Part shown: piece by piece, positions 16,115 to 26,270 of the stretch
Position numbering within the stretch: the first letter of the stretch is position 1
How the letters are laid out: each line of letters starts with the position of its first letter
NCBI RefSeq assembly: GCF_001654495.1
Contig: NZ_CP015849.1
Coordinates: 6,303,001 to 6,367,000, forward strand
Length of the DNA: 64,000 nucleotides
Direction: 5' to 3'
Source: Streptomyces sp. SAT1
GTDB taxonomy: Bacteria; Actinomycetota; Actinomycetes; Streptomycetales; Streptomycetaceae
Made by a program: the position numbers and the translations under genes
Notes under the pieces: generated by a model
The model's input: the letters and a program-made list of their open reading frames with translations, nothing else
The model's database searches: none
Told to the model about the DNA's origin: nothing

Positions 16115-18805
16115 ATGACGGAGGTACGGCCGGGACCGGCCGCCTCGGCCTCCCTGTGGGAGCGCGACGAGGAAGTCACCGCCATCCTCCGTGCGGTGGA
16201 GGCCCTGTGCTCCGACCGCGCGTCCCACGGAGAACTGCTGGTCCTCCAGGGCGAGGCCGGGCTCGGCAAGACCACCCTGCTCGCCCGCACCCGCCGCATC
16301 GCCGAGGCACGCGGCTGCACCGTGTGGTCGGCGCGCGGCGGCGAGATCCTGCGCTCCGTCCCCTTCAACGTGGTGCGCCAACTCCTCCAGCCCGCACTGC
16401 TGTCGCTGATGCCCGAGGAGGCACGCGAGTACCTGGGCGAGTGGTACGGCATCGCCGGGCCCGCCCTCGGCATAGCGGAACCCGGCGGCGGGCAGGCCGA
16501 CCCGCGGAGCGTGTGCGAGGGCCTGGTCGCCGCGGTGAGCCGGCTGGCCGGGCGGGACTGGCCGCTCGTACTGATGATCGACGACGTCCACTGGGCCGAC
16601 GAGGAGAGCCTGCGCTGGCTCGCCGCCTTCGCCGGCCGCCTCACCGAGCTGTCCGTGCTCCTCGTCGTGACCCGCCGCCCCGGCGAAGTGAGCGGCGACA
16701 GCGCCCAGTTGCTGGAGACGGTCGCCGCCGCCGCGGGGGTCCGCACCCTCAGCTGCCTCTCCCCGGAGGCCACCGCCGCGCTCACCCGCACCACGCTCGG
16801 CGACCACGCCGACGGCCCGTTCTGCCGCGAGGTGTGGGCGGTCACCGACGGCAACCCCTACGACACCGTCGAACTCCTCGCCAAGGTCCGCGACAGCGAG
16901 ATGGACCCGGTCGAGGCGCACGCGGGCGAACTGCGCGACCTGAACCGCTCCGCCCGCGGCGGCGGCCTCGTCGCCCGCCTGGAGGAACTCGGCATCGACG
17001 CCACCCGGTTCGCGTGGGCCGCCGCCATCCTGGGCACCGACATCTCCGTCCAGCTGGTCGCCCGGCTCGCGACCATGAACCGCGACGACGCCGCGCGCTG
17101 CGCCGAACTGCTGCGCGAGGCCCGCATCCTCACCGAGCCCGATCCGGCCACCGCGGGCGCCGACGAAGGCGACCTGGAGTTCGTGCACCCGCTCATCGCC
17201 ACCGCCGTCTACAGCTCCATCCCGGACGCGCTGCGCACCGCCATGCACGGCATCGCCGCCCAAGTGGTCACCGACTCCGGTCTCGGCGCCGCTGCCGCCT
17301 CCCGGCATCTGCTCCAGGTCCACCCGGACGACGACGAGGAACTCGTCGAGCAGTTGCGGCAGGCCGCCCGCGAACACCTCGCCGTCGGCGCCCCGGAAGC
17401 CGCCCGCCGCTGCCTGGAGCGGGCCCTGCTGGAACCGCCCACTCCCGAGGTGCACGCACGCGTGCTGTACGAACTGGGCTGCGCCACCCTGCTCACCGCT
17501 CCGGCCACCACCATCGACCACCTCCAGCTGGCGCTGAGCATGCCCGGCCTGGACGGCGCCACCCGCGTGGACGCCGTCTGGCGGCTGTCCCAGGCGCTGC
17601 TGCACAACAACCAGCTGGAGGACGCCGTCCACACGGTCGAGGCCGAGGCCGCCCGGCACCCGCCGGGCCCCGTCCGGCTGCGCCTCCAGGCCGTCCAGTT
17701 CATGTGGGAGGGCCTGCACACCGGTGAGACCATCACCCCGGACCGCTCCGAACGGCTGGCCGAACTCGCCGCCGGCTGCACCGGACGCGACAACTCCGAG
17801 CGCGCCCTGCTGATCCTGCGCGGCTTCGACGCCATGGCACGCGGAGAGAACGCCGAGGAGGTCGCGGAGCTGTGCGACCGCGCCCTCGTCAACGGCCGCC
17901 TCGCCCCCGGACTCGGCTGGACCGACACCGAGTGGGGCATCGAACTGCTGCTGATGCTCGCCAGCGCCTATGCCTACAGCGACCGCCTCGACCGCGCCGA
18001 AGCCCTCTACAACGAAGCGCTGCGCGCCTACGAGAACGCCCACTGGAACGGCGGCCACCTCGCCCTCGCGTACGCCTACGTGGGCCTCGGCCACCGCAGG
18101 CGCGGCCGGCTGCGCGAGGCGGAGCAGGCCCTGCGCGAGTCGCTGGCCATCGCCGAACGCGTCGGCCGCGGGCTGCCGTTGTACTGGACCGCCACCTGCA
18201 ACCTGGTGGACACCCTGCTCGCCCGCGGCCATGTCGAGGAGGCCTGGGAGATCGCGGAGCGGTACGGCTTCGCGCCGCCCTACCCGGCCACCATCGTCAT
18301 CCCGGACCCGCGCAGCGTCCGCGGCCGGCTGCTGCTCGCCGCCGGCCGCACCAAAGAGGGCGTGGCCGAACTGGAGGCCGCCGAGCAGGCCGCCGCCGTG
18401 CGCGGCCACCACAATCCGGTCATGGTGCCCTGGGCGGCGGATCTGGCCCGCGCCCTCGCCGTCGAGGACCCGGACCGTGCCGCGCGGCTCGCCTCCGACG
18501 TGCGCCGCCAGGCCGAGCGGTTCGGCACCGACACCGCCATAGGGGAGGCCCTGCGCTGCGCCGCCGCGCTGGAGACCGGCCCGCGGGCGGTCGCTCTCGC
18601 CGCGCAGGCCGTCACCTACCTGGAGGCGTCACCCTGCCAGTACGAACACGCCGCCGCCCGCGTCGAGCACGGCATCGCCGCCGGGTCGGCGGCCGAGCTG
18701 CGGCGCGGTCTGGCACTGGCCCGGTCCTGCGGCGCGGACGGTCTGGCGGACCGTGCCCGCGCGGCACTGGAGTCGAACGGATTCCCGCTGGAAGAGGAGG
18801 ACTGA
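16115..18805 (+). CDS. LAL/MalT-type STAND ATPase lacking a DNA-binding domain
   Basis: An 896-residue protein of the large ATP-binding LuxR (LAL) type. The Walker A motif GEAGLGKT is at residues 46-53, Walker B LVLMIDDVHWADEESL near 150-165, and the C-terminal 500 residues are helical TPR-like repeats (for example ALYNEALRAYENAHWNGGHL). LAL proteins normally end in a LuxR helix-turn-helix; here the chain stops at SNGFPLEEED with no such domain, and the following sequence is repeat DNA. It is thus either a natural signalling ATPase working through another protein or a truncated regulator. Codon use is normal to the end. A GGGAGG ribosome site precedes the ATG. It converges with pcaDC. Confidence 0.85.
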   Translation: MTEVRPGPAASASLWERDEEVTAILRAVEALCSDRASHGELLVLQGEAGLGKTTLLARTRRIAEARGCTVWSARGGEILRSVPFNVVRQLLQPALLSLMPEEAREYLGEWYGIAGPALGIAEPGGGQADPRSVCEGLVAAVSRLAGRDWPLVLMIDDVHWADEESLRWLAAFAGRLTELSVLLVVTRRPGEVSGDSAQLLETVAAAAGVRTLSCLSPEATAALTRTTLGDHADGPFCREVWAVTDGNPYDTVELLAKVRDSEMDPVEAHAGELRDLNRSARGGGLVARLEELGIDATRFAWAAAILGTDISVQLVARLATMNRDDAARCAELLREARILTEPDPATAGADEGDLEFVHPLIATAVYSSIPDALRTAMHGIAAQVVTDSGLGAAAASRHLLQVHPDDDEELVEQLRQAAREHLAVGAPEAARRCLERALLEPPTPEVHARVLYELGCATLLTAPATTIDHLQLALSMPGLDGATRVDAVWRLSQALLHNNQLEDAVHTVEAEAARHPPGPVRLRLQAVQFMWEGLHTGETITPDRSERLAELAAGCTGRDNSERALLILRGFDAMARGENAEEVAELCDRALVNGRLAPGLGWTDTEWGIELLLMLASAYAYSDRLDRAEALYNEALRAYENAHWNGGHLALAYAYVGLGHRRRGRLREAEQALRESLAIAERVGRGLPLYWTATCNLVDTLLARGHVEEAWEIAERYGFAPPYPATIVIPDPRSVRGRLLLAAGRTKEGVAELEAAEQAAAVRGHHNPVMVPWAADLARALAVEDPDRAARLASDVRRQAERFGTDTAIGEALRCAAALETGPRAVALAAQAVTYLEASPCQYEHAAARVEHGIAAGSAAELRRGLALARSCGADGLADRARAALESNGFPLEEED

Positions 18806-18809
18806 GCGG

Positions 18810-18869
18810 CCCCGCACCCGCGCGGACCCGCTCACCCGGCCCCGCACCCGCGCGGACCCGCTCACCCGG
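18810..18869. repeat. Two 30-bp tandem repeats
   Basis: Two identical 30-base copies (18810-18839 and 18840-18869), each beginning CCCCGCACCCGCGCGGACCC, lie in the 101-base gap between the convergent LAL-type gene and pcaDC. A third partial match follows. They may contribute to termination or be replication slippage. Confidence 0.8.
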
Positions 18870-18906
18870 ACCCGGTGCCGGACCCACTCCGGACCCGGCG
18901 ACGGCC

Positions 18907-20046
18907 TCAGCCCGCTCCCGACTCGCCCGGCCCGCCCGCGTCCGGCTCCTCCGCCAGCACCCGCTGGGCCACCGCGAACGCCGAGTTGGCCGCGGGCACC
19001 CCGCAGTACACCGCGCTCTGCAGGAGCACCGCGCCGATCTCCTCGGGGGTCAGCCCGTTGCGTCGCGCCGCGCGGACGTGCATCGCCAGCTCGTCGTGGT
19101 GGCCGTGGGCGACCAGCGCGGTCATGGTGATCATGCTGCGTTCGCGCCGGGTGAGCGTGGGGTCGGTCCAGATCTCGCCCCAGGCGTAGCGGGAGATGAA
19201 GTCCTGGAAGCGGGCCGTGAACGGGGTCTGCCGGGCCTGGGCGCGGTCCACGTGCGCGTCACCCAGCACCTCGCGCCGGACCCGCATGCCCTGCCGGGCG
19301 GGGCCGTCCAGCTGAGTGCGCAGCGCGGTCAGCACGGCCTCGGGGCACTGCGCGGGTGCCAGGTGCGAGGCGCCCGGGATCTCGGTGAGGGCCGCGCCGG
19401 GCACCGCGTCGGCGATCTCCCGCAGATGCGCGGGCGGTGTCGCCGGGTCCTGGCGGCCCGCGATCAGCAGCGTGGGCGTGCGGATCTCGGAGAGCCTGCC
19501 GGTGAGGTCGAAGGCGGCCAGCGCGTCGCAGCAGGCGGCGTACGCCTCCGGGTCGGCCTCCCGGTGGTCGCGGATCAGCTCGGGCACGGTGAAGTCACCG
19601 GCGAACCAGCGGGATCCGGCGCTCGCGGCCAGCGCGGCGAGCCCCTCCCGGCGCACCAGCGCGGCCCGCTCCCGCCAGGGCCGCGCCCCGCCGAAGTGGG
19701 CCGAGGAGCAGATCACCGCCAGGGACGTCAGGCGCTCGGGGTGGTGCACGGCGAGATACAGCCCCACGGCACCGCCCAGGGACACCCCGGCGTACGCGAA
19801 CCGCTCCAGGCCGAGCGCGTCCGCCAGCTCCAGGACCAGCGCGGCGAGGTCGGCCACGGTCGCGCCCGGACCGATCAGGCCGGCCGCCGAACCGCCGTGT
19901 CCGGGCAGGTCCCAGCGGACCACCCGGTGGGAGGCGGCCAGTTCCGGGGCGACCCGGTCCCACAGTGCCGAGGAGGTGCCCAGGGAGGGGCCGAGCAGCA
20001 GGGCGGGTGCCGTGGCGGGGCCTTCGGCACGGTGGTGCACGGTCAA
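18907..20046 (-). CDS. pcaDC: 3-oxoadipate enol-lactonase / 4-carboxymuconolactone decarboxylase fusion
   Basis: A 379-residue fusion of two steps of the beta-ketoadipate pathway. Residues 1-250 form an alpha/beta-hydrolase (PcaD): GPSLGTSSALWD, DLPGHGGS, nucleophile elbow AGVSLGGAVG, and the late acid and histidine in IAGRQDP and IPGASHLAP. Residues 255-379 are a carboxymuconolactone decarboxylase domain (PcaC): MRVRREVLGDAHV, ISRYAWGEIW, VAHGHHDELAMHVRAA and QSAVYCGVPAAN. It turns 4-carboxymuconolactone into 3-oxoadipate. The start is a TTG whose TTGA overlaps the pcaB stop; a GTG two codons later is possible. It is the last gene of the pca operon. Confidence 0.93.
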   Translation of the reverse strand: MTVHHRAEGPATAPALLLGPSLGTSSALWDRVAPELAASHRVVRWDLPGHGGSAAGLIGPGATVADLAALVLELADALGLERFAYAGVSLGGAVGLYLAVHHPERLTSLAVICSSAHFGGARPWRERAALVRREGLAALAASAGSRWFAGDFTVPELIRDHREADPEAYAACCDALAAFDLTGRLSEIRTPTLLIAGRQDPATPPAHLREIADAVPGAALTEIPGASHLAPAQCPEAVLTALRTQLDGPARQGMRVRREVLGDAHVDRAQARQTPFTARFQDFISRYAWGEIWTDPTLTRRERSMITMTALVAHGHHDELAMHVRAARRNGLTPEEIGAVLLQSAVYCGVPAANSAFAVAQRVLAEEPDAGGPGESGAG

Positions 20047-21407
20047 CGTCGCTCCAGAGCACGGTCGGTGAGGGTTCCGGCGCAGCCGGTGTAACGGGTG
20101 GGGTCGGTCGGGCCCGCCAGGTCGGTGTCCCGCAACTCCGGCACCTCGGCGAGGAGTCCGGCGAGCGGTCGGTCCTCGGCGTAGGCCCGGCGGGCCAGTT
20201 CGGTGAGGAGTTCCCGGGCGCGGGCGCGGCCGAGCACCCCGGACAGTTCGGCCGACAGCCGCTCCGAGACGATCAGTCCGTGGGTGAGGCCGAGGTGCGC
20301 GCGCATCGCACCGGCGTCCACCCGCAGCCCCTCGGCCAGCTCCGCCGCGTCGCGGGCCGCGCCGCCCACCAGCCGCAGCAGATCGCGCAGCGGCTCCCAT
20401 TCGGCGTGCCAGGCGCCCGCGGGGCGCTCGTCCTCGGCGGCCATGGACGCGTACAGCGTGGCCGCGAGCTGAGGGGCGCGCCGGGCGGCGGCGGCGATCA
20501 GGGTGGAGCGCACCGGGTTCGCCTTGTGCGGCATGGCCGAGGAGCCGCCGCCGCTGCCCTCGGCCAGCTCGGCGATCTCGGTGCGGCACAGCGTCAGCAC
20601 ATCGGCCGCCGTCTTGCCCAGGGCGCCCGCCGTGAAGGCGAGGCAGCCGGCCAGGTCGGCGACCGGGGTGCGCAGAGTGTGCCAGGGCAGCAGCGGGGCG
20701 CGCAGCCCGAGTTCGCGGGCGTACGCCGTCACCAGCGCGGCCGGGTCCTCGGCGCCGTAGGCCGCGAACGCCGCCAAGGTGCCCGCCGCGCCGCCCAGTT
20801 GCACCGGCAGCGCGTCCCGTACGCGCGCGACGCGGTCCCGGGCGTCCAGGACGAGCGAGCGCCAGCCGGCCGCCTTCAGCCCGAACGTGGTCGGCACGGC
20901 GTGCTGGGTCAGCGTCCGGCCGGGCAGCACGGTGTCGCGGTGCGCGGCGGCCGTGCGGGCGAGGGCGGCCTCGGTGCGGGCCAGGTCGGCGAGGACCAGG
21001 TCCAGGGTGCGCGCGGCGACCAGCATCGCGGCCGTGTCCATGATGTCCTGGCTGGTCGCGCCCCGGTGCACGCAGGCGCCGTACTCCTCGCCCGCCGCCT
21101 CGGTCACCGCCGCGGTCAGGTCGGCGGCCAGCGGGATCACGGGATTGCCGCCGCCGCGGGCGCGTTCGGCCAGTGCGGGCAGGTCGAAGCGGGCCGGGTC
21201 GGCGGCCCGGGTCACCGCCTCGGCCGCGCCCTCGGGGACGAGGCCGAGCGCGGACTGCGCCCGGGTGAGCGCGGCCTCCGCCTCCAGCAGCGCGCTCAGG
21301 AAGGCGGCGTCGCCGGTCGCCGCCGCCGCGGCGGAACCGGTCCAGCCGGGCGCGAGCAGCCCGGCCTCGGCGCGGGTGCTGTCGGGTCGTGGTGCGGGTG
21401 GTGTCAC
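20043..21407 (-). CDS. pcaB: 3-carboxy-cis,cis-muconate cycloisomerase
   Basis: This 454-residue member of the fumarase/argininosuccinate lyase superfamily converts 3-carboxy-cis,cis-muconate to 4-carboxymuconolactone. The superfamily signature appears as GSSAMPHKANPV; the segment RGATSQDIMDTA is the usual substrate-binding region, and GRTLTQHAVPTTFG is the PcaB-type substrate loop. The GTG start at 21407 overlaps the pcaG stop by 4 bases, and its own stop overlaps pcaDC, so translation of all three is coupled. Length is typical of actinobacterial PcaB. Confidence 0.94.
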   Translation of the reverse strand: MTPPAPRPDSTRAEAGLLAPGWTGSAAAAATGDAAFLSALLEAEAALTRAQSALGLVPEGAAEAVTRAADPARFDLPALAERARGGGNPVIPLAADLTAAVTEAAGEEYGACVHRGATSQDIMDTAAMLVAARTLDLVLADLARTEAALARTAAAHRDTVLPGRTLTQHAVPTTFGLKAAGWRSLVLDARDRVARVRDALPVQLGGAAGTLAAFAAYGAEDPAALVTAYARELGLRAPLLPWHTLRTPVADLAGCLAFTAGALGKTAADVLTLCRTEIAELAEGSGGGSSAMPHKANPVRSTLIAAAARRAPQLAATLYASMAAEDERPAGAWHAEWEPLRDLLRLVGGAARDAAELAEGLRVDAGAMRAHLGLTHGLIVSERLSAELSGVLGRARARELLTELARRAYAEDRPLAGLLAEVPELRDTDLAGPTDPTRYTGCAGTLTDRALERR

Positions 21408-22009
21408 CGGAACTCCAGGAAGACCGTCTCGCCCTCGCCCTGAAGGCGGATGTCGAAACGGTATGCCCCGCTGTCCTCGCGCGCCGCGATCAGCGTGGCG
21501 CGCCGTTGCTCGTCCAGCTGGGAGAGCAGCGGATCGGCGGCCAGGGCGGCGTCGTCGCCGGGCAGGTAGATGCGGGTGAACAGGTGCACGAGCAGGCCGC
21601 GCGCGAAGACGCAGACGCTCAGGTACGGGGCGTTGCCCCCGCGGGCGCCGGGCCGCAGGGTGCGCACGTACCAGTGGCCGTCCGCGTCGGTCTGGATCCG
21701 GCCGAAGCCGGTGAACTCCACGCCGTTGCGGCCGAGGAAGCCGCCGGAGGCCGGGTCGCGCCGCATCGAGCCGTCCACGGCGGGTATGCGCCCCTGCGGG
21801 TCCGGGCCCCATGTCTCGATCAGCGCGTCGGGCAGCGGACGGCCCTCGCCGTCGGTCACGTACCCGTGCACGGTGACGGTGTCCGGATGGCCGTGGGGCG
21901 CGACGTCCTCGCCGCCGGGGAAGGGCAGCGCGTAGCCGTAGAAGGGGCCCACGGTGTGTGAGGGGGTGGGTGCCGCGCCCTCGGGGCGGCCGGTGCCGGT
22001 CGTCGTCAT
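21404..22009 (-). CDS. pcaG: Protocatechuate 3,4-dioxygenase, alpha subunit
   Basis: A 201-residue alpha subunit. It has the intradiol dioxygenase beta-sandwich (TVHGYVTDGEGRPLPDALIETWGPDPQGR) but lacks the four iron ligands of the beta subunit, as expected. With PcaH it opens the protocatechuate ring between the two hydroxyl groups to give 3-carboxymuconate. It follows pcaH by 6 bases and overlaps pcaB. Confidence 0.95.
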   Translation of the reverse strand: MTTTGTGRPEGAAPTPSHTVGPFYGYALPFPGGEDVAPHGHPDTVTVHGYVTDGEGRPLPDALIETWGPDPQGRIPAVDGSMRRDPASGGFLGRNGVEFTGFGRIQTDADGHWYVRTLRPGARGGNAPYLSVCVFARGLLVHLFTRIYLPGDDAALAADPLLSQLDEQRRATLIAAREDSGAYRFDIRLQGEGETVFLEFR

Positions 22010-22015
22010 GGCAGT

Positions 22016-22789
22016 TCAGCGCCCTTCTTCGAGCCAGGTGGCGGCGGGGCCGTCGAGCACGATGTCCCAGCGGTAGCCGAGGGAGAACTCCGGTACGGAC
22101 AGGCTGTGGTCGTAGGCGGCGACCAGCCGCTGCCGGGCGGCGTCGTCCGTCACGGACCGGAGGATCGGGTCGTACGGGAAGAGCGGGTCGTTCGGGAAGT
22201 ACATCTGCGTCACCAGACGCTGGGTGAACGCCGCGCCGAAGACGGAGAAGTGGATGTGCGCGGGCCGCCAGGCGTTGAGGTGGTTGCGCCACGGGTAGGG
22301 GCCGGGCTGGATGGTGGTGAAGCGGTAGCGGCCGTCGGCGTCGGTCAGGGTGCGGCCGACGCCGGTGAAGTTCGGGTCGAGCGGGGCGTCGTGCTGCTCG
22401 CGCCGATGGGCGTAGCGGCCCGCTGAGTTGGCCTGCCAGATCTCGACGAGCTGGCCGCGCACCGGACGTCCGGCGCGGTCCAGGAGCCGGCCCGAGACGG
22501 TGATGCGTTCGCCGACCGGTTCCCCGGTGTGCTGCCGGGTGAGGTCGTTGTCGGTCTCGGTGAGGTCCCGTTCGCCGAAGGCGGGCGAGGTCAGCTCGAC
22601 CAGTTCCGGGTCCCGGGCGGTGTCGATGGCCACCAGCGGCTGCTTCGGGTGGCGCAGCACCGAGGAGCGGTAGGGCGCGTAGTCGCGGCGCGGGTGGTGC
22701 TCGACGGGGGCGCCCTGGGCGAGCCGCTTCTCGTACGCGGCGTGCTCGGCCGCGATCTCCTGGTCGATGTCCTGCTGGGTGAGGGTCAT
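22016..22789 (-). CDS. pcaH: Protocatechuate 3,4-dioxygenase, beta subunit
   Basis: A 257-residue iron-bearing subunit. The intradiol ring-cleavage signature LVEIWQANSAGRYAH is present, with iron-binding Tyr and His residues in GRYAHRREQH, PGPYPWRNHLNAWRPAHIHFS. N-terminal helices (AAEHAAYEKRLAQG) are typical of PcaH. The ATG at 22789 has a ribosome site inside the 11-base gap after pcaF. It works as a heteromultimer with PcaG. Confidence 0.96.
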   Translation of the reverse strand: MTLTQQDIDQEIAAEHAAYEKRLAQGAPVEHHPRRDYAPYRSSVLRHPKQPLVAIDTARDPELVELTSPAFGERDLTETDNDLTRQHTGEPVGERITVSGRLLDRAGRPVRGQLVEIWQANSAGRYAHRREQHDAPLDPNFTGVGRTLTDADGRYRFTTIQPGPYPWRNHLNAWRPAHIHFSVFGAAFTQRLVTQMYFPNDPLFPYDPILRSVTDDAARQRLVAAYDHSLSVPEFSLGYRWDIVLDGPAATWLEEGR

Positions 22790-22800
22790 GGGGCGGTCTC

Positions 22801-24002
<1,202 letters not shown>

Positions 24003-24006
<4 letters not shown>

Positions 24007-24647
24007 CGCGGCTCTCCGGGGACACGGACCTCGGCGTCGGTCCTGGCGGTGATCTCCTCGGTGGTGACCCCGGGCGCGGTCTCGACGAGGACGAGTCCGT
24101 CGCCGGTGACGTCCAGGACGCCGAGGTCGGTGACGATCCGGTCGACGCAGGCCGCGCCGGTCAGCGGCAGCGTGCACCGCTGGACGATCTTCGGGGAGCC
24201 GTCCTTGGCGGTGTGGGTCATCACGACGACGACCGTGCGGGCACCGTGCACCAGGTCCATCGCCCCGCCGATCCCGGTGATCATCTTGCCCGGGACCGCC
24301 CAGTTGGCCAGGTCGCCGCCCGCGGACACCTGCATCGCGCCGAGCACGGCCACGTCGATGTGCCCGCCGCGGATCATCGCGAAGGACAGCGCCGAGTCGA
24401 AGAAGGAGGCGCCCGGCAGCACCGTGACGGTCTCCTTGCCGGCGTTGATCAGGTCCGGGTCGACGGCGTCCTCGGGCGGGTAGGGGCCGGTGCCCAGGAT
24501 GCCGTTCTCCGACTCCAGCACCACCTCGACGCCCGGCGGCAGGTGGTTCGGGATGAGCGTCGGCAGACCGATGCCGAGGTTGACGTACTGGCCGTCGCGC
24601 AGCTCGCGCGCCGCACGGGCGGCCATCTCCTCACGGGTCCAGGCCAT
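24003..24647 (-). CDS. pcaJ: 3-oxoadipate CoA-transferase, subunit B
   Basis: A 214-residue beta subunit of the succinyl-CoA:3-oxoadipate CoA-transferase. The catalytic glutamate is in VLESENGILG, and GIGLPTLIPNHL and GGHIDVAVLGAMQV are conserved in family I CoA-transferases. It starts one base into the pcaI stop. With PcaI it activates 3-oxoadipate for PcaF. Paralogues act on acetoacetate, but the location in a pca operon settles the role. Confidence 0.95.
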
Positions 24648-25402
24648 CACGCGCTCACCGTCCGCTTCTCGATCCGCTTGTCGGCGGCCTGTTCGGCGGT
24701 GAGCGCGACCACGCGCTGCACGAAGACGCCGGGCAGGTGCACCGCGTCCGGGTCCAGCTCGCCCGGCTCGACCAGTTCCTCGACCTCCGCGACGGTCACC
24801 CTGCCCGCCATGGCGGCCAGCGGGTTGAAGTTGCGGGCGGACTTGGCGAACACCAGGTTCCCGTGCCGGTCGCCGCGGGCGGCGCGGACCAGCGCGAAGT
24901 CGGTGCGGATGCCGCGCTCCAGGACGTAGGAGGCGCCGTCGAAGTCGCGGACCTCCTTCGGCGGCGAGGCGAGGGCGACGCCGCCCTGCCCGTCGTAGCG
25001 CCAGGGCAGTCCGCCGTCGGCGACCTGGGTGCCGACACCGGCGGGGGTGTAGAAGGCGGGGATCCCGGCGCCGCCGGCCCGCAGCCGCTCGGCCAGCGTG
25101 CCCTGCGGGATCAGCTCCACCTCCAGCTCGCCGGCCAGGTACTGGCGGGCGAACTCCTTGTTGGCGCCGATGTAGGAGCCGGTCACCCGGGCGATCCGGC
25201 CGGCCGCGAGGAGCACGGCGAGGCCGGACTCCAGCGCGCCGCAGTTGTTCGAGACGACCGACAGGGTGCCGCTCCCGCGCTCGTACAGCGCCTGGATCAG
25301 CACGTTCGGCACGCCGCTGAGCCCGAATCCGCCCACCGCCAGCGACGCGCCGTCGCCCACGTCGGCCACCGCCTGGGCGGCAGTGGGGACCACCTTGTCC
25401 AT
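24647..25402 (-). CDS. pcaI: 3-oxoadipate CoA-transferase, subunit A
   Basis: A 251-residue alpha subunit of the CoA-transferase, with the glycine-rich VGGFGLSGVPNVLIQAL and the GSYIGANKEF segment typical of the family. It is the first gene of the seven-gene pca operon pcaI-J-F-H-G-B-DC, transcribed leftward from the 272-base region shared with the MarR-type regulator. An alternative upstream start at 25453 is less likely, because the ATG at 25402 starts the conserved MDKVVPTAAQAV. Confidence 0.94.
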   Translation of the reverse strand: MDKVVPTAAQAVADVGDGASLAVGGFGLSGVPNVLIQALYERGSGTLSVVSNNCGALESGLAVLLAAGRIARVTGSYIGANKEFARQYLAGELEVELIPQGTLAERLRAGGAGIPAFYTPAGVGTQVADGGLPWRYDGQGGVALASPPKEVRDFDGASYVLERGIRTDFALVRAARGDRHGNLVFAKSARNFNPLAAMAGRVTVAEVEELVEPGELDPDAVHLPGVFVQRVVALTAEQAADKRIEKRTVSA

Positions 25403-25618
25403 CGAACACGCCTCGTCTCTGCCGGGGCCCTGCCGGACGGCACCGGACGGCACCGTCGGTCCGGCGCCGTGGACAGTCGCCGTGGATAGTCAGGGCACTG
25501 AGTATTTCCGCGAGCGAGCCTCACGCTGCCACCGTCGCCGGAGGCCGTCAAGGGTTCTGACCAGTGGTTCACATCATCCGCGTGTCACGGGACCGGGTGG
25601 CGGCCCAACGGAGATATT

Positions 25619-25654
25619 GTTCAGTGCACCTACAGAACGGGCGCAGTGTGCGCC
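25619..25654. promoter_or_regulatory. Candidate PcaV operator dyads
   Basis: Two dyads lie in the pcaI/pcaV spacer: GTTCAGT and ACAGAAC spaced by six bases (25619-25638, six of seven positions matching per arm) and a perfect GGCGCA-GTG-TGCGCC (25640-25654). Both are within 60 bases of the pcaV start. PcaV of S. coelicolor binds inverted repeats in the equivalent spacer and releases with protocatechuate. Which dyad is used here is not known. Confidence 0.45.
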
Positions 25655-25674
25655 TGCGAGAACGAGGAGCGCTC

Positions 25675-26136
25675 ATGGCCGCGGTGGACCTGACGACCCA
25701 CCCCGGGCACCTGGCCCGGCGCCTCCAGCAGGCCCACTACCTGCTGTGGAACACGATGGTCTCCGAGGAGATCACCTCACCGCAGTTCGCCGTGCTCAAC
25801 GCGCTGGTCGCCGAGCCCGGACTCGACCAGCGCACCGTGGGGGAGCGGGTCGGGCTCGACCGCTCCACCATCGCCGAGGTCGTCAGCCGCCTCGAACGCC
25901 GCGGTCTGCTCGGCAAGGTCCGCGACCCCGGGGACGGCCGCCGCTTCCTGCTCCGGCCGACCGCGGAGGGCGAGCGCACCCACGGCAGGCTCACCGTGCG
26001 CACGGCTCGGATGAACCAGGTCTTCCTGGGCCCGCTCAGCCCCGCCGAGCAGACCCAGTTCTTCGACCTGATCCGGCGCGTCGCGGACGCCGCCGAGGGC
26101 CTGCGCAACCCGGCGGAACCCGCCGCCCGCGCCTGA
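25675..26136 (+). CDS. pcaV: MarR-family repressor of the pca operon
   Basis: A 153-residue MarR protein. The winged helix covers LDQRTVGERVGLDRSTIAEVVSRLERRGLLGKVRDPGDGRRFLL, with the typical DPxDxRR-like wing. It diverges from pcaI, matching the PcaV regulator of S. coelicolor, a repressor released by protocatechuate. The ATG at 25675 follows an AACGAGGAG ribosome site. An N-terminal extension to 25564 is open but lacks homology. The name rests on context and family, not on a tested ligand. Confidence 0.85.
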   Translation: MAAVDLTTHPGHLARRLQQAHYLLWNTMVSEEITSPQFAVLNALVAEPGLDQRTVGERVGLDRSTIAEVVSRLERRGLLGKVRDPGDGRRFLLRPTAEGERTHGRLTVRTARMNQVFLGPLSPAEQTQFFDLIRRVADAAEGLRNPAEPAARA

Positions 26137-26270
26137 ACCGGGGGCCGCGCCCACCTGGACCGGCCTCCGCCCGCCCCGGACGGGCCCGCCTCACGCACCG
26201 GTTGGCCCGTCCGGGCCCGGGTACCCGGCCGTCGGCCGAGGGGCCCGGCGTGCGGAAGGAGCGCGACACG

